From positions 62,001 to 126,000 of the forward strand of contig NZ_PITQ01000009.1 in assembly GCF_002834385.1 (NCBI RefSeq): 64,000 nucleotides of DNA, in the 5' to 3' direction. Positions 47,042-57,693 of the stretch are shown piece by piece. The position numbers were made by a program, and so were the translations under genes. Source of the DNA: Rahnella sp. AA (GTDB lineage: Bacteria > Pseudomonadota > Gammaproteobacteria > Enterobacterales > Enterobacteriaceae). The notes below the pieces were generated by a model, which saw nothing but the letters and a program-made list of their open reading frames with translations, was not told the origin of the DNA and did no database searches. Each line of letters begins with the position of its first letter. Within the stretch, counting starts at the first letter, position 1.

Positions 47042-47544
47042 TCTGTCTTGTTTCCGGTATTCGTCATCATCTTTATATCCTATCGTCTTCTATTCTTGCT
47101 GACAAACACCCACAGCACGGGAAAGTTAAATGTCATATCGGGCAAAAATGACATCTTTTCGGGCAAACATTTTCCACTACTTATGCTGATAATAACAATC
47201 CGCTAAGAAATGACGGGATAAGGGCAAGATGCTGAAACCCCGGGTAGTCTCAGGCATAGGGGGGATTGTAAGGAATGAATTTTCACGCTGGCTGCAAGGA
47301 TAAAATAATAGCGATGAAGCCGGTAAACGGGGGCGGAAATAGAGTGTTAAATAACAGGGCGTTATTGATGCGTGCTGATTTAATCATGAATAAAAGAGGC
47401 GATTAGCTGGCCGGTCAAATGCCGGCCATGACTTCACGCCACCTTGCGGGGAAATAAAAACCATAAATTAAGAGTTGTCACCCCAATTTTTCAACCGCCT
47501 CATAGATTGGCGTAAAGGTAAATTTATTGCAATTGTCTGTGCCA
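47042..47544. other. 503-bp stretch without a recognisable gene
   Basis: Between the AraC-type gene and the DUF1471 gene. AT-rich in its second half. I see no credible frame, repeat of the composite family, or clear terminator. The first ~150 bp likely hold the AraC-gene promoter. It could contain a small RNA or remnants of a lost target gene, but nothing supports either. Confidence 0.5.
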
Positions 47545-47796
47545 TTATTTATAAATATCTGCAACACCGAACATTCTGTTCTGACCACCCACCGCAATAA
47601 TACGATAAGACGTTGCGCCTGCAGCATCAGCTTTACTGCTCAGCGCGTGCTCAACTTCATCGACGGTAAGAAGATGCGAAACTGAGACTACCCCGACTTT
47701 CACTTTACCCGCGGGGGAACTGACCTGCTGTGCCGCGCACGCGAGGCCAGTGTAAGTCAGTGAGGCTAAAAATACAGCAGTCAGGATACGGTTCAT
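47545..47796 (-). CDS. DUF1471 (YhcN/BhsA-like) small exported protein
   Basis: An 83-residue periplasmic protein. A signal peptide (MNRILTAVFLASLTYTGLACA) precedes AQQVSSPAGKVKVGVVSVSHL. The C-terminal GATSYRIIAVGGQNRMFGVADIYK is the DUF1471 hallmark. Family members are induced by stress and can affect envelope properties or biofilm. It is alone, with more than 250 bp of non-coding DNA on both sides. Confidence 0.88.
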   Translation of the reverse strand: MNRILTAVFLASLTYTGLACAAQQVSSPAGKVKVGVVSVSHLLTVDEVEHALSSKADAAGATSYRIIAVGGQNRMFGVADIYK

Positions 47797-48057
47797 TATG
47801 TGTTCTCCGGATGGGATAAATTGAAAGTTATGTCAGTTACTGTATAGAGTATTTACATCCTTCACTGACTCACTAAATAATATCAGCAACGAAGAAACAG
47901 AGTTAGACAGGCAGATTGATTAACGTTATGAATTGCGCTCATTAATAAAAATGGCATGTAGGGAAAGTATTAAAGCCCTATATCATCCATCTGATAAAAA
48001 TGCACCATTATATTTCTGACAAAAATGTCAGAATAACCGGCGAAGGGAAAGAGGTGA

Positions 48058-48954
<897 letters not shown>

Positions 48955-48962
48955 TCAACAAA

Positions 48963-48980
48963 AAGGGGCCGAAGCCCCTT
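48963..48980. terminator. Bidirectional terminator between lysR and narK
   Basis: AAGGGGC-CGAA-GCCCCTT with an A-run on the left, giving TTTTTGTTG on minus after the narK stop. Confidence 0.85.
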
Positions 48981-48989
48981 CTCTGCCAA

Positions 48990-50408
48990 TTATTTTCTGG
49001 CTTGCTTAGTCGCAAAGCCTTTATTGAGCTTACGCCAGTACACCAGCCAGGTGATCAAGGCGCAGACGACGTAGAATACCAGGAAGATTTTCATTGCGCC
49101 CGCCGGTGAACCGGTCAGCGCCAGTGACGTACCGAAGGCTTTAGGGATGAAGAAACCGCCGATGGCACCAATGGAAGAGATGAAGCCCAGTGCGGCAGCG
49201 GTGTCCGTGACTGCTTCGCGCAGCGCTTCGTCGTCGGTTGCACCGCACGCTTTAGCCTGGTCAGTGGTCAGTTTACGGAAAATCACCGCAATCATCTGGT
49301 AAGTGGAACCACTTCCCAATCCGGCCGTCAGGAACAGCACCATAAAGACCGCGAAGAAGGCCGGGAAGTTACCGCCCGCACCGTTCACCGGCAGGGTCAG
49401 GAACAGCAAGCCGGCGAAAATAGCCATCAGAATGTAGTTCACCAGCGTCACGCGGATCCCGCCCAGACGGTCAGACAGCATTCCGCCTGCGGAGCGGGCC
49501 AGCGCACCGAAGAACGGGCCGAAGAAGGCGTATTGCAGGATATTCACATCCGGAAACTGCGTTTTCGTCAGCATCGCAAAACCGGCAGAGAAGCCGATGA
49601 ACGAACCAAATGTCGCCAGATACAACACGCTCATGATCCACAGATGGCCGCGCTTGAGTACCGGCAATTGCTGGCGGATTGACGCTCTGGACGATGCCAG
49701 ATCATTCATGCCGAACCAGGCCGCGATCGTGCCGAGGATCAGGAACGGTACCCAGACCCAGGCCGCATTTTGCAGCCAGATGTCAGCACCGTTCGCCAGC
49801 GTTTGTTTATCACTGAACGCCGCAAACACGCCGAGGGAAATCACCAGCGGAGCCACCAGTTGCATCACGCTGACGCCCAGATTACCCAGCCCGCCATTAA
49901 TACCCAGCGCGCCGCCCTGCTTTGCTTTCGGGAAGAAAAAGCTGATGTTCGACATGCTCGACGCGAAGTTTGCGCCACCGAAACCGCACAGCAGCGCGAT
50001 AATCAGAAAAATGTTGTACGGCGTTGTTGTATCCTGCACCGCAAAACCCAGCCAGACGCACGGCAGCACGAGGAAGATCGTGCTGATCGCCGTCCAGCGG
50101 CGACCGCCAAACAGCGGGATCATGAACGAGTAAGGCACGCGCAGCAGTGCGCCGGAAACGGAAGGAATGGCAGTCAGCATAAACAGCTGGTCGGTGGTGA
50201 AATTAAAGCCGACTTTGTTGAGGTTTACAGAAACCAGGCTGAACAGCATCCAGACGCAGAAACCCAGTAACAGGCAAGGCACTGAAATCCAGAGATTCCG
50301 GCTTGCCACTTTATGCCCGGTTTTTTCCCAGAATGCCGGATCTTCAGGCCGCCAGTCCTGCAACAGGCGTGACGGCTTTTCCGTTGATGGAGCAGATGTG
50401 TGTGACAT
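48990..50408 (-). CDS. narK: Nitrate/nitrite antiporter NarK
   Basis: Inner-membrane MFS nitrate/nitrite exchanger, 472 aa. Family blocks are clear: RNLWISVPCLLLGFCVWMLFS, GFGGANFASSMSNISFFFP, and the nitrate-signature glycine-rich GGALGINGGLGNLGVSVMQ. It is divergent from narXL, as in E. coli. A perfect FNR site sits 82 bp upstream of the ATG. Confidence 0.96.
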   Translation of the reverse strand: MSHTSAPSTEKPSRLLQDWRPEDPAFWEKTGHKVASRNLWISVPCLLLGFCVWMLFSLVSVNLNKVGFNFTTDQLFMLTAIPSVSGALLRVPYSFMIPLFGGRRWTAISTIFLVLPCVWLGFAVQDTTTPYNIFLIIALLCGFGGANFASSMSNISFFFPKAKQGGALGINGGLGNLGVSVMQLVAPLVISLGVFAAFSDKQTLANGADIWLQNAAWVWVPFLILGTIAAWFGMNDLASSRASIRQQLPVLKRGHLWIMSVLYLATFGSFIGFSAGFAMLTKTQFPDVNILQYAFFGPFFGALARSAGGMLSDRLGGIRVTLVNYILMAIFAGLLFLTLPVNGAGGNFPAFFAVFMVLFLTAGLGSGSTYQMIAVIFRKLTTDQAKACGATDDEALREAVTDTAAALGFISSIGAIGGFFIPKAFGTSLALTGSPAGAMKIFLVFYVVCALITWLVYWRKLNKGFATKQARK

Positions 50409-50773
50409 AAGTACCTCGAGTAGCAGCGCGTTATTGTTGTAATAACTGAGTTATGCCGCACACACTAGGTAGAGCACCGCCCCCGCATGTTGATGCAAAT
50501 CAACGCAACGGCGGGTGTAAAAAGCCGGGAAAAAGCCCCTGAATCCTTTGTGAGTACCCGACGTATTTAGGATAAAGTGCTAGAATTCATTGAGTTGGTC
50601 AGTTAACCCGCTGCAGATTATTACGGGCATCACCCGGACGGAAATAAAGGAGTAATCACAAAGAGGTATAGGGAAACTCCCCCTGATCATAAAAAATGCC
50701 CACTCAGTTATTAAGGGCGTCTCAGCTTTACACGGTATTTATCGCTTCCGACATTAATCCAGGAACTCCAGTT
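50409..50773. promoter_or_regulatory. narK-narX divergent control region
   Basis: A 365-bp gene-free region. It contains a perfect FNR site (listed separately) nearer narK. I cannot place NarL heptamers (TACYYMT) with confidence. The narX start at 50774 has an AGGAA ribosome site. Confidence 0.7.
50490..50503. promoter_or_regulatory. FNR site upstream of narK
   Basis: TTGAT-GCAA-ATCAA is a 10/10 match to the FNR consensus. Its centre is about 88 bp from the narK ATG, so a class II position (-41.5) would put the narK transcript start near 50455. Confidence 0.9.
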
Positions 50774-52564
50774 ATGTTTAAACGCGCTTTGCCTTCTCTG
50801 TCGCTTATCAGCCAGATCACGTTGCTGATGCTGCTGCTCGGCCTGCTGGGCATTGGCGGAATGAGCATGGCGGCCTGGATGGCGGGAAGTATTGAAGGTA
50901 ACGCCCATGCCATTAATAAAGCCGGTTCGCTGCGTATGCAAAGTTACCGTTTGTTGTCGGAAGTGCCGCTGAACGGCAAAAATGCCGTGTATATCCGGCA
51001 GATGGAGATTGACCAGAACAGTGCCGATTTATTGCAGGCCGTCGAGCGTGAAAACCTCCAGCCGCAATTTTTTGCCCTGCGCCATTACTGGCAAACGACG
51101 TTGCGCGATCAGGTTCTGGCGGCGAAACATCCGCAGGACGTCTCCGCCAATATGGCCGTATTTGTCGGCCAGCTCGACGTGCTGGTGGCGGAGCTGGAGC
51201 ACAAAACCGAATATCATTTGCAGCAAATCGCGATGATCCAGCGTGGTCTGGTGGCTTTCACGCTGATCCTGCTGGCGCTGACCATCTGGTTCCTCCGCCG
51301 CCATCTGCTGACGCCATGGCGGAGCCTGCTTTCTCAGGCCAGCGCGATTACCGCCGGTGATTTCAGCCGCCGTTATGAACGCAAGCGCGTGGCGACCGGC
51401 AACGCGCATAACGAAATGGATATCCTTGGTGATTCACTCAACAGCATGTCGGCGGCGCTGGCCGAAATGGTCGATAACCTGGCACAACGTGTGGCGGAAA
51501 AAACCGCCGATCTGCAGCAAAAAAACCGGGTGCTGGATTATCTTTACCGCGTCAGTCGCCAGCTGCACACCAGCGCACCGCTTGAAACACGGATGCAGCC
51601 GGTGCTGAAAGAACTGCAATCGCTGACGCCGCTCAGTGGTGTGCAGGTGCGGCAATACGAAAATAACGGCGCTGAGGTGTTTAATGAATTCAGCCAGGCC
51701 TCGCCGCGCCAGCCGGTCAGCCCGAAAGTGGGAGAACATGCGGGGGAAAACGGTGAGTCCCTGAGCTGGAGCCTGCGCGATGAGCGCGAAAACTATGGCG
51801 TTCTGCTGGCGCAACTGCCGCCGGGGCAGCATCTTAATGACGATCAGCAACAACTGGTGAATACGCTGCTTGAGCAACTGACCAGCACGCTGATGCTGGC
51901 GCGGCAGGCAGAAGATCAACAGCAACTGATGCTGATGGAGGAACGTTCGGCCATTGCCCGTGAGCTTCACGATTCGCTGGCGCAGTCGCTTTCCTGCCTG
52001 AAAATTCAGGTGGCCTGTTTGCAGATGCATCAGGAAAGGCTGTGCGAGGAAGACAACGCGCTATTGCAGCAGATGCGCGAAGAACTGAGCACCGCTTACC
52101 GCCAGTTGCGCGAACTGCTGACCACGTTCCGCCTGACGATTAATACGCCCGGCCTGCGGGCTGCGCTGCAACATACGGTAGACGAATTTTCGCGCCGCAT
52201 GGGGCTTGCGATAGATTTTGATTATCAAATTCCGCCGCGTTCAGTTCCGGCGAATCAGGGCATTCACCTGTTACACATTGCCCGCGAAGCGCTGAACAAT
52301 GCGTATAAGCACGCGAAAGCGACACAAGTTTCCCTTTCGTTGCACGCCGATGAAGGCGAAATCACCCTGCGTATTTGCGACAACGGTGAAGGCATTTCCC
52401 CTGACGCAGGGCGTCAAAACCATTACGGCCTGATCATCATGCAAGATCGTGCCAGCACATTACATGGCAAATGCCGGGTCGCCCCGCGCCCGGAAGGCGG
52501 CACTGAAGTCACAGTGCATTTTCGCCCGGAAGCCTTGCCAGTCAATCCTCAGGAGCAAGTATGA
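50774..52564 (+). CDS. narX: Nitrate/nitrite sensor kinase NarX
   Basis: Membrane histidine kinase for nitrate, 596 aa from the ATG at 50774. TM1 is at residues ~12-37. The ligand-sensing P-box [14 protein letters not shown] is at 48-61, TM2 at ~157-174, then HAMP. The HPK7-type phospho-acceptor is H399 in [12 protein letters not shown], the E. coli position. The ATPase domain has [13 protein letters not shown] and DNGEG. The frame runs 26 codons further upstream but without a ribosome site. It overlaps narL by 4 bp. Confidence 0.95.
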   Translation: MFKRALPSLSLISQITLLMLLLGLLGIGGMSMAAWMAGSIEGNAHAINKAGSLRMQSYRLLSEVPLNGKNAVYIRQMEIDQNSADLLQAVERENLQPQFFALRHYWQTTLRDQVLAAKHPQDVSANMAVFVGQLDVLVAELEHKTEYHLQQIAMIQRGLVAFTLILLALTIWFLRRHLLTPWRSLLSQASAITAGDFSRRYERKRVATGNAHNEMDILGDSLNSMSAALAEMVDNLAQRVAEKTADLQQKNRVLDYLYRVSRQLHTSAPLETRMQPVLKELQSLTPLSGVQVRQYENNGAEVFNEFSQASPRQPVSPKVGEHAGENGESLSWSLRDERENYGVLLAQLPPGQHLNDDQQQLVNTLLEQLTSTLMLARQAEDQQQLMLMEERSAIARELHDSLAQSLSCLKIQVACLQMHQERLCEEDNALLQQMREELSTAYRQLRELLTTFRLTINTPGLRAALQHTVDEFSRRMGLAIDFDYQIPPRSVPANQGIHLLHIAREALNNAYKHAKATQVSLSLHADEGEITLRICDNGEGISPDAGRQNHYGLIIMQDRASTLHGKCRVAPRPEGGTEVTVHFRPEALPVNPQEQV

Positions 52565-53211
52565 ACGACATTACCCCTTCCACAATTTTGCTGATTGACG
52601 ATCATCCTATGCTGCGCAACGGCGTAAAACAGCTGATTGCGATCGATGCCAGCCTGCAAGTCATTGGCGAAGCCAGCAACGGCGAACAAGGTGTCGAACT
52701 GGCGAAACAGCTCGACCCGGATCTGATCCTGCTGGATCTGAATATGCCCGGCATGAACGGCCTGGATACGCTGGATAAGATGCGCGAAATCTCCCTTTCA
52801 GGCCGCGTCGTTGTGTTTAGTGTGTCAAATCATGAAGATGATGTGGTAACTGCGTTAAAACGTGGCGCTGACGGTTACCTGCTTAAAGATATGGAACCGG
52901 AAGATTTGCTCACGGCGCTGCATAACGCAGCAGCGGGCAAAATGGTGCTCAGTGAAGCGCTGACGCCGGTGCTGGCGGCGAGTTTGCGTGAAAGCCGCCC
53001 GAGCGGTGACCGTGATATTCAGTCCCTGACACCGCGCGAACGCGACATCATCAAGCTTATCGCGGAAGGCCTGCCTAATAAGATGATTGCCCGCCGCCTG
53101 AACATCACCGAAAGCACGGTGAAAGTTCACGTGAAGCACTTGCTGAAAAAAATGAAGCTAAAATCACGCGTCGAAGCGGCAGTTTGGGTGCTGCAGAGTA
53201 ATGTGATTTAA
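52561..53211 (+). CDS. narL: Nitrate/nitrite response regulator NarL
   Basis: A 216-residue response regulator. The receiver domain carries the phospho-acceptor D59 (ILLDLNMPG) and K in LLKDM. The LuxR-type C-terminal domain has [43 protein letters not shown]. Coupled to narX by an ATGA overlap. It activates nitrate-respiration genes and represses alternatives. Confidence 0.97.
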   Translation: MNDITPSTILLIDDHPMLRNGVKQLIAIDASLQVIGEASNGEQGVELAKQLDPDLILLDLNMPGMNGLDTLDKMREISLSGRVVVFSVSNHEDDVVTALKRGADGYLLKDMEPEDLLTALHNAAAGKMVLSEALTPVLAASLRESRPSGDRDIQSLTPRERDIIKLIAEGLPNKMIARRLNITESTVKVHVKHLLKKMKLKSRVEAAVWVLQSNVI

Positions 53212-53214
53212 CGG

Positions 53215-54720
53215 TCAGAAATTCAGCCCGGCGTCTTCGCTGTATTGCGGCTGCGCCGTCAGCGGCGGGGAAACGGTCAGCGTGATCCAGTTCGAGGTGA
53301 CCTTTTGCGATTTGCTGTCTTCCACCGTCACCGACAGACGATAGCTGTTGGTCGCGCCTGCCGTTTCATCCCACGGCGGCACAATGACGCTCCAGCCATC
53401 AGGATTACGGTTATCTGACGGCGGCGTCAGGCTCAGCGCCTGAGTATCCCCCTGCCAGCTCAGCGCTACCACGGAATTGAGCGCGCGCAATTGTAATTTC
53501 AGCGGTACCGTTTCACCCGGCTGCAATGACCACGGCGGTGTGGCTAAATACACCGACAACGTTTTCCGCTGTTTAAACTCCATCACCGGCATGTTATTGC
53601 GATCGACAATATCAAACCGGCTGCCGCGCAGTGAGCGGGCTGCCGCGACATTCTGTGATGACAGTTGTTGATCCAGAGGCACGCCCAGCCGGTAATTTAG
53701 CGTCAGTTTCACTAAATCCTGATTATCACCATCCTGCCCGGCCTGATGCTCTGCCATCACCGTGACCAGGGGCACCGGCGTATAGTTAAGTCCGAACGAC
53801 ACCGCCGACGGATTACTCTGCCGCGTACCATTGCCGAACAAATCCACCTGATTGCCAAAATACTGCTCGTAGCTGAGCGACGCCCCCAACTGGCGGTAAA
53901 ACGGCAAATAGCCTTTGGTGGTGATGTCGTAACCGCGCGCCTGACGCCGCAGTTGCGCAGACGTGCTGCTGTCCGCGCGATACGAAGTCAGCGGATGATA
54001 ATAGTTGGTGGAAAACCGCAGGTAATCCGTCCAGGCTTCCGCCCCCAAGCTGCCGCGAGTCAGCTGGTGGTCAAAATCGTTATCAATGAAGGCGTTATAG
54101 CCGAGCATCCACGGCCCGGAATTAAAGCGCTGGCCAAATCCGAAATTCCCCACCGTCGCATCTGATGCGCTCTGCAACCCGATCTGGCTGTAAACCAGAT
54201 TGTTTTTCGTATCGTACAGCGGGCTGAAAAGCTGGCCGGAGCTGCCGTCCAGATTATGTCCGGTGACATCCAGCGTGGTGCTGACGGTGCCGAGCGGTGA
54301 AAGCAGACTGCGGGTTTCTCTTTGCACCAGCCGGGCCGCCTGGCTCAGCGCCAGCGTCTCTGCCTGTACGCGCAGCGGATCGTCGCTGTCGGAGGTGGTG
54401 GTGCCGAGTTCTTTCAGCGTTGTGGCCAGCTGTTTTTCCGTGGCGCTGGGGCCGGTGTCATTTTTTATATACTGACTGCCGAGGCTCGGCAACGTATCGG
54501 GCTGCACAGCGTTGCCGGTATTAAACGCCGACTGCGAGTCACTGGCAGGCAGGAAACCGATGAGACCGGCACTGAGTGGGGCATTTTCGGTGGGTTCTGC
54601 CGTCAGCGCACTGGCGCTTGCAGCATAAAAGGCGGCTCCCCCTGCGATAAACAAAGAGAGGCAGGTTTTGCCTGCAAAACGCTTTAATAGAATAGAAAAA
54701 AAATCTGTGACGTTTGTCAT
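53215..54720 (-). CDS. ychO: Inverse autotransporter/invasin-like outer membrane protein YchO
   Basis: A 501-residue exported protein. A signal segment (about residues 20-40) ends at ASASALTAE. A beta-barrel (IAT_beta) domain spans residues ~125-350, with repeats such as NLVYSQIGLQSASDATVGNFGFGQRF and WMLGYNAFIDNDFDHQLTRGSLGAEAW. A C-terminal Ig-like domain follows (from ~400). E. coli ychO also lies beside narL. Convergent with narL, three bases apart. It lacks the long passenger of true invasins. Confidence 0.9.
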   Translation of the reverse strand: MTNVTDFFSILLKRFAGKTCLSLFIAGGAAFYAASASALTAEPTENAPLSAGLIGFLPASDSQSAFNTGNAVQPDTLPSLGSQYIKNDTGPSATEKQLATTLKELGTTTSDSDDPLRVQAETLALSQAARLVQRETRSLLSPLGTVSTTLDVTGHNLDGSSGQLFSPLYDTKNNLVYSQIGLQSASDATVGNFGFGQRFNSGPWMLGYNAFIDNDFDHQLTRGSLGAEAWTDYLRFSTNYYHPLTSYRADSSTSAQLRRQARGYDITTKGYLPFYRQLGASLSYEQYFGNQVDLFGNGTRQSNPSAVSFGLNYTPVPLVTVMAEHQAGQDGDNQDLVKLTLNYRLGVPLDQQLSSQNVAAARSLRGSRFDIVDRNNMPVMEFKQRKTLSVYLATPPWSLQPGETVPLKLQLRALNSVVALSWQGDTQALSLTPPSDNRNPDGWSVIVPPWDETAGATNSYRLSVTVEDSKSQKVTSNWITLTVSPPLTAQPQYSEDAGLNF

Positions 54721-55164
54721 GCCTTACACATTTTTTGAGTAAGGTTAGATCTTACCTCACACACGACATATTTCAACCTTCATGCCGTCATGCAACTTTC
54801 AGCCGCGTGGTTTATGCCCTGCCTGGCAGTGATATCCCCGCAATAAACGCGGATAAAATGTAAACACCCCTCTAATTCACGTCTAAAATTACAACATTAA
54901 AAACCAATCACACACATTTCATAACATTTTTAACAAACGATCTATTTATCTTTACAGTTGGTTTTCATTTATCCTTAGCAGGTTAACGATTATTCCGACG
55001 CCACCCGACTGCATTTTGCAGAGCGCGTCTGATGTCAGAAATAACGTTTCCCGTCAGTGTCCGCCGGAGAACGTTTATGCATGCGTCCCTCTTCCGCCAT
55101 CCTCTTCCACCGAGGCTGGCAGGATGTGCGCCGAATAAAGCGATATAAAAAACAGGGAACATAG
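54721..55164. promoter_or_regulatory. Divergent promoter region, ychO / dehydrogenase operon
   Basis: 444 bp without a gene, AT-rich between 54840 and 54990. It must hold both promoters. I see no strong regulator site or repeat. An AGGGAA ribosome site precedes the ATG at 55165. Confidence 0.55.
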
Positions 55165-55914
55165 ATGAGCAAAAAAACCTTGCCCGGCGTGACCCGCCGG
55201 CAAATTCTCTCGTTTACGGCAGCCTCCGCAGTTTTGGGTGCAGCCAAAGCCGCTAACGCAGTGACGCTCAAAGGCACGCCCGTGTGGAGCCCCTTTGACG
55301 CCAGCCCGCCACCGCAAATTGATACCGACGGCTGGGCGTTCTTCACCGACGCCGAAGCCGCCGCCATGGAAGCCATTGTTGACCGTCTGGTGCCCGCCGA
55401 CAATCTGAGCGTCGGCGGTAAAGACGCCGGATGCGCGGTGTTCATCGATCGCCAGTTGGCCGGTTTCTACGGCACCTATGCCCGCCTTTACATGGAAGGC
55501 CCCTTTCAGGAGGGCACGCCAGAACAGGGCGACCAGTCTCCTTTAGTTCCTCAGCAACGCTATCGTCTCGGCCTGGCCGCGCTGGATAAATATGCGCAAT
55601 CGCAGCACCAGAAATTGTTCAAAGATCTGCCCGGCGACCAGCAGGACCAAATCCTGTCAGGCCTGGAAAGCGGAAAAATTGCTCTGGATGGGATCGATTC
55701 CAAACTGTTCTTCGCCATTGCGCTCAAGAACACAATGGAAGGTTTCTTCGCTGACCCGATTTATGGCGGTAACCGCAATATGGTGTCGTGGAAAATGCTG
55801 GGCTTCCCCGGCGCACGCTACGACTACCGTGAATATGTCGGCAAACATAACCAGAAACTCGATCTGGAACCGCTGAGCATTTCAGGCGGCGACGCGTGGA
55901 AAATGAAGAGCTAA
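55165..55914 (+). CDS. Gluconate 2-dehydrogenase-type small (gamma) subunit, Tat-exported
   Basis: A 249-residue subunit 3 of the membrane-bound gluconate/2-ketogluconate dehydrogenase family. A twin-arginine signal (TRRQILSFTAAS, R11-R12) sits before a cleavage near residue 31. AAAMEAIVDRLVPAD is the family signature. It probably carries the flavin subunit through the Tat system as a hitchhiker, since that subunit has no signal peptide. First of three genes, 15 bp before the next. Confidence 0.9.
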   Translation: MSKKTLPGVTRRQILSFTAASAVLGAAKAANAVTLKGTPVWSPFDASPPPQIDTDGWAFFTDAEAAAMEAIVDRLVPADNLSVGGKDAGCAVFIDRQLAGFYGTYARLYMEGPFQEGTPEQGDQSPLVPQQRYRLGLAALDKYAQSQHQKLFKDLPGDQQDQILSGLESGKIALDGIDSKLFFAIALKNTMEGFFADPIYGGNRNMVSWKMLGFPGARYDYREYVGKHNQKLDLEPLSISGGDAWKMKS

Positions 55915-55929
55915 GGGCAGAAAAACAAT

Positions 55930-57693
55930 ATGGCAAAGAAATTACCTAAAACCGACGTGGTGGTCATCGGGCTCGGCTGGGCCGGCTCGATCATCGCCAA
56001 TGAACTGTGCGACGAAGGCCTGAACGTGGTGGCTATCGAACGCGGCCCGTGGCGTGATACGGCGCGCGATTTCAACGTGGCCACCGTCGCCGACGAACTG
56101 CGTTACAACTCCCGCCAGGAACTGATGTTACGCACACGCCAGAACACCATTACCATCCGTAATAATCCGGCGCAAACCGCGTTGCCCATGCGTGAATGGG
56201 GCTCATTCCACCCGGGCAACGGCACCGGCGGCGCAGGCAACCACTGGGCAGGCATTACCTTCCGGTTCCAGCCGGACGAATTCCGCCTGAAAAGCCATCT
56301 GACCGAACGTTACGGCGCAAAAGCCATCCCTGAAGAACTGGTCCTGCAGGACTGGGGAACCGACTGGGAAGAGATGGAGCCGCATTACGCCTCCTTTGAG
56401 CGCATCGCCGGTGTCTCCGGCAAGGCCAGCAACGTAAACGGCGAGCATCATGACGGCGGCAACCCGTATGAAGGCATGCGCTCAATTGAATACCCGACCC
56501 GCCCGATGGACCAGCCTTACGGCCCGACGCTGTTTGCCGAGGCCGCACGCAATATGGGATACAAAGCGTTCCCGGTGCCCTCTTCGCTGATCTCCGAGCC
56601 TTACACCAATCCGCTCGGCGTCAAAATGGGGCCGTGTACGTTTTGTGGTTTCTGCACCAACTACGGCTGCGCCAATTACTCCAAAGCCAGCGCTATCACC
56701 ACCGTCTTACCGGCATTGATCCGCAAAGAGAATTTCGAAGCCCGCACCAACTGTGAAGTGATGCAGGTACTGAAAGATTCCACCGGCAAACGCGCAACCG
56801 GCGTGGTGTACATCGACTCTTCCGGCGACGAATGGGAACAACCTGCCGACCTGGTGATCGTCAGCGCCTTCACCTTTGAAAACGTGCGTCTGATGCTGCT
56901 TTCCGGCATCGGTAAGCCTTATGATCCGGTCACGTTAGAAGGTACGACGGGCCGTAATTACGCGTATCAGACGGCCAACGGCGTGCAACTGTTCTTCGAT
57001 GACAAGAACTTCAACCCGTTCATCGGCGCAGGTGCGGTCGGGATGGGCATTGATGATTTTAACAACGATAACTTCGACCACAGCGGCCTCGGGTTCTTTG
57101 GCGGCGGCAGTATCCGCGTAACGCCAATCGGTGGTGCGCCGATCGGCTACCGCCCTGTTCCGCCGGGAACGCCGAAATGGGGTTCCGAGTGGAAAAAAGC
57201 CACCGTGGCCAACTATCTCAGCTCGATGTCCATCGGCTGTGAGGCCAGCAGCTACACCACCAAAACTAACTATCTGTCGCTCGATCCGAACTACAAAGAT
57301 CGTCTCGGTCGCCCGCTGTTGCGCGTCACGTTCGATTTCCCGGAAAACGATCTGAAAATGGCGGCGTATTGCACCGGTAAAGTGGCGGAAATAGCGAAAG
57401 CGATGAACCCGCGCCAGCTGGTTGCCAACCCGATGAAAGGCCACTGGAACGGTACACCGTATCAGTCATCTCACGTCGTCGGCGGATTTGTGATGGGCGC
57501 GGATCCGTCCACCAGCTCCGTGAACAAACACCTGCAAGTCTGGGACGTGCCGAACCTGTTTGTGGTCGGCGCATCGGCCTTCCCGCAAAACCCGGGATAC
57601 AACCCGACCGGCACCGTCGGCGCACTGGCGTTTAAAGCCGCTCATGCGATCCGTAACTATTACCTGAAAAAACCGGGAGAGATGATCGCATGA
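55930..57693 (+). CDS. GMC-type flavoprotein large subunit of gluconate dehydrogenase
   Basis: The 587-residue FAD-containing catalytic subunit. The dinucleotide site VVVIGLGWAGSIIANELCDEGLNVVAIERG is at the N-terminus. CTFCGFCTNYGCANYSKASA is a cysteine-rich stretch found in this branch. The C-terminal end FVVGASAFPQNPGYNPTGTVGALAFKAAHAI is the GMC active-site region. It oxidises gluconate (or 2-ketogluconate) in the periplasm. Family members for the two substrates are similar, so the choice is open. Overlaps the cytochrome gene by 4 bp. Confidence 0.92.
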   Translation: MAKKLPKTDVVVIGLGWAGSIIANELCDEGLNVVAIERGPWRDTARDFNVATVADELRYNSRQELMLRTRQNTITIRNNPAQTALPMREWGSFHPGNGTGGAGNHWAGITFRFQPDEFRLKSHLTERYGAKAIPEELVLQDWGTDWEEMEPHYASFERIAGVSGKASNVNGEHHDGGNPYEGMRSIEYPTRPMDQPYGPTLFAEAARNMGYKAFPVPSSLISEPYTNPLGVKMGPCTFCGFCTNYGCANYSKASAITTVLPALIRKENFEARTNCEVMQVLKDSTGKRATGVVYIDSSGDEWEQPADLVIVSAFTFENVRLMLLSGIGKPYDPVTLEGTTGRNYAYQTANGVQLFFDDKNFNPFIGAGAVGMGIDDFNNDNFDHSGLGFFGGGSIRVTPIGGAPIGYRPVPPGTPKWGSEWKKATVANYLSSMSIGCEASSYTTKTNYLSLDPNYKDRLGRPLLRVTFDFPENDLKMAAYCTGKVAEIAKAMNPRQLVANPMKGHWNGTPYQSSHVVGGFVMGADPSTSSVNKHLQVWDVPNLFVVGASAFPQNPGYNPTGTVGALAFKAAHAIRNYYLKKPGEMIA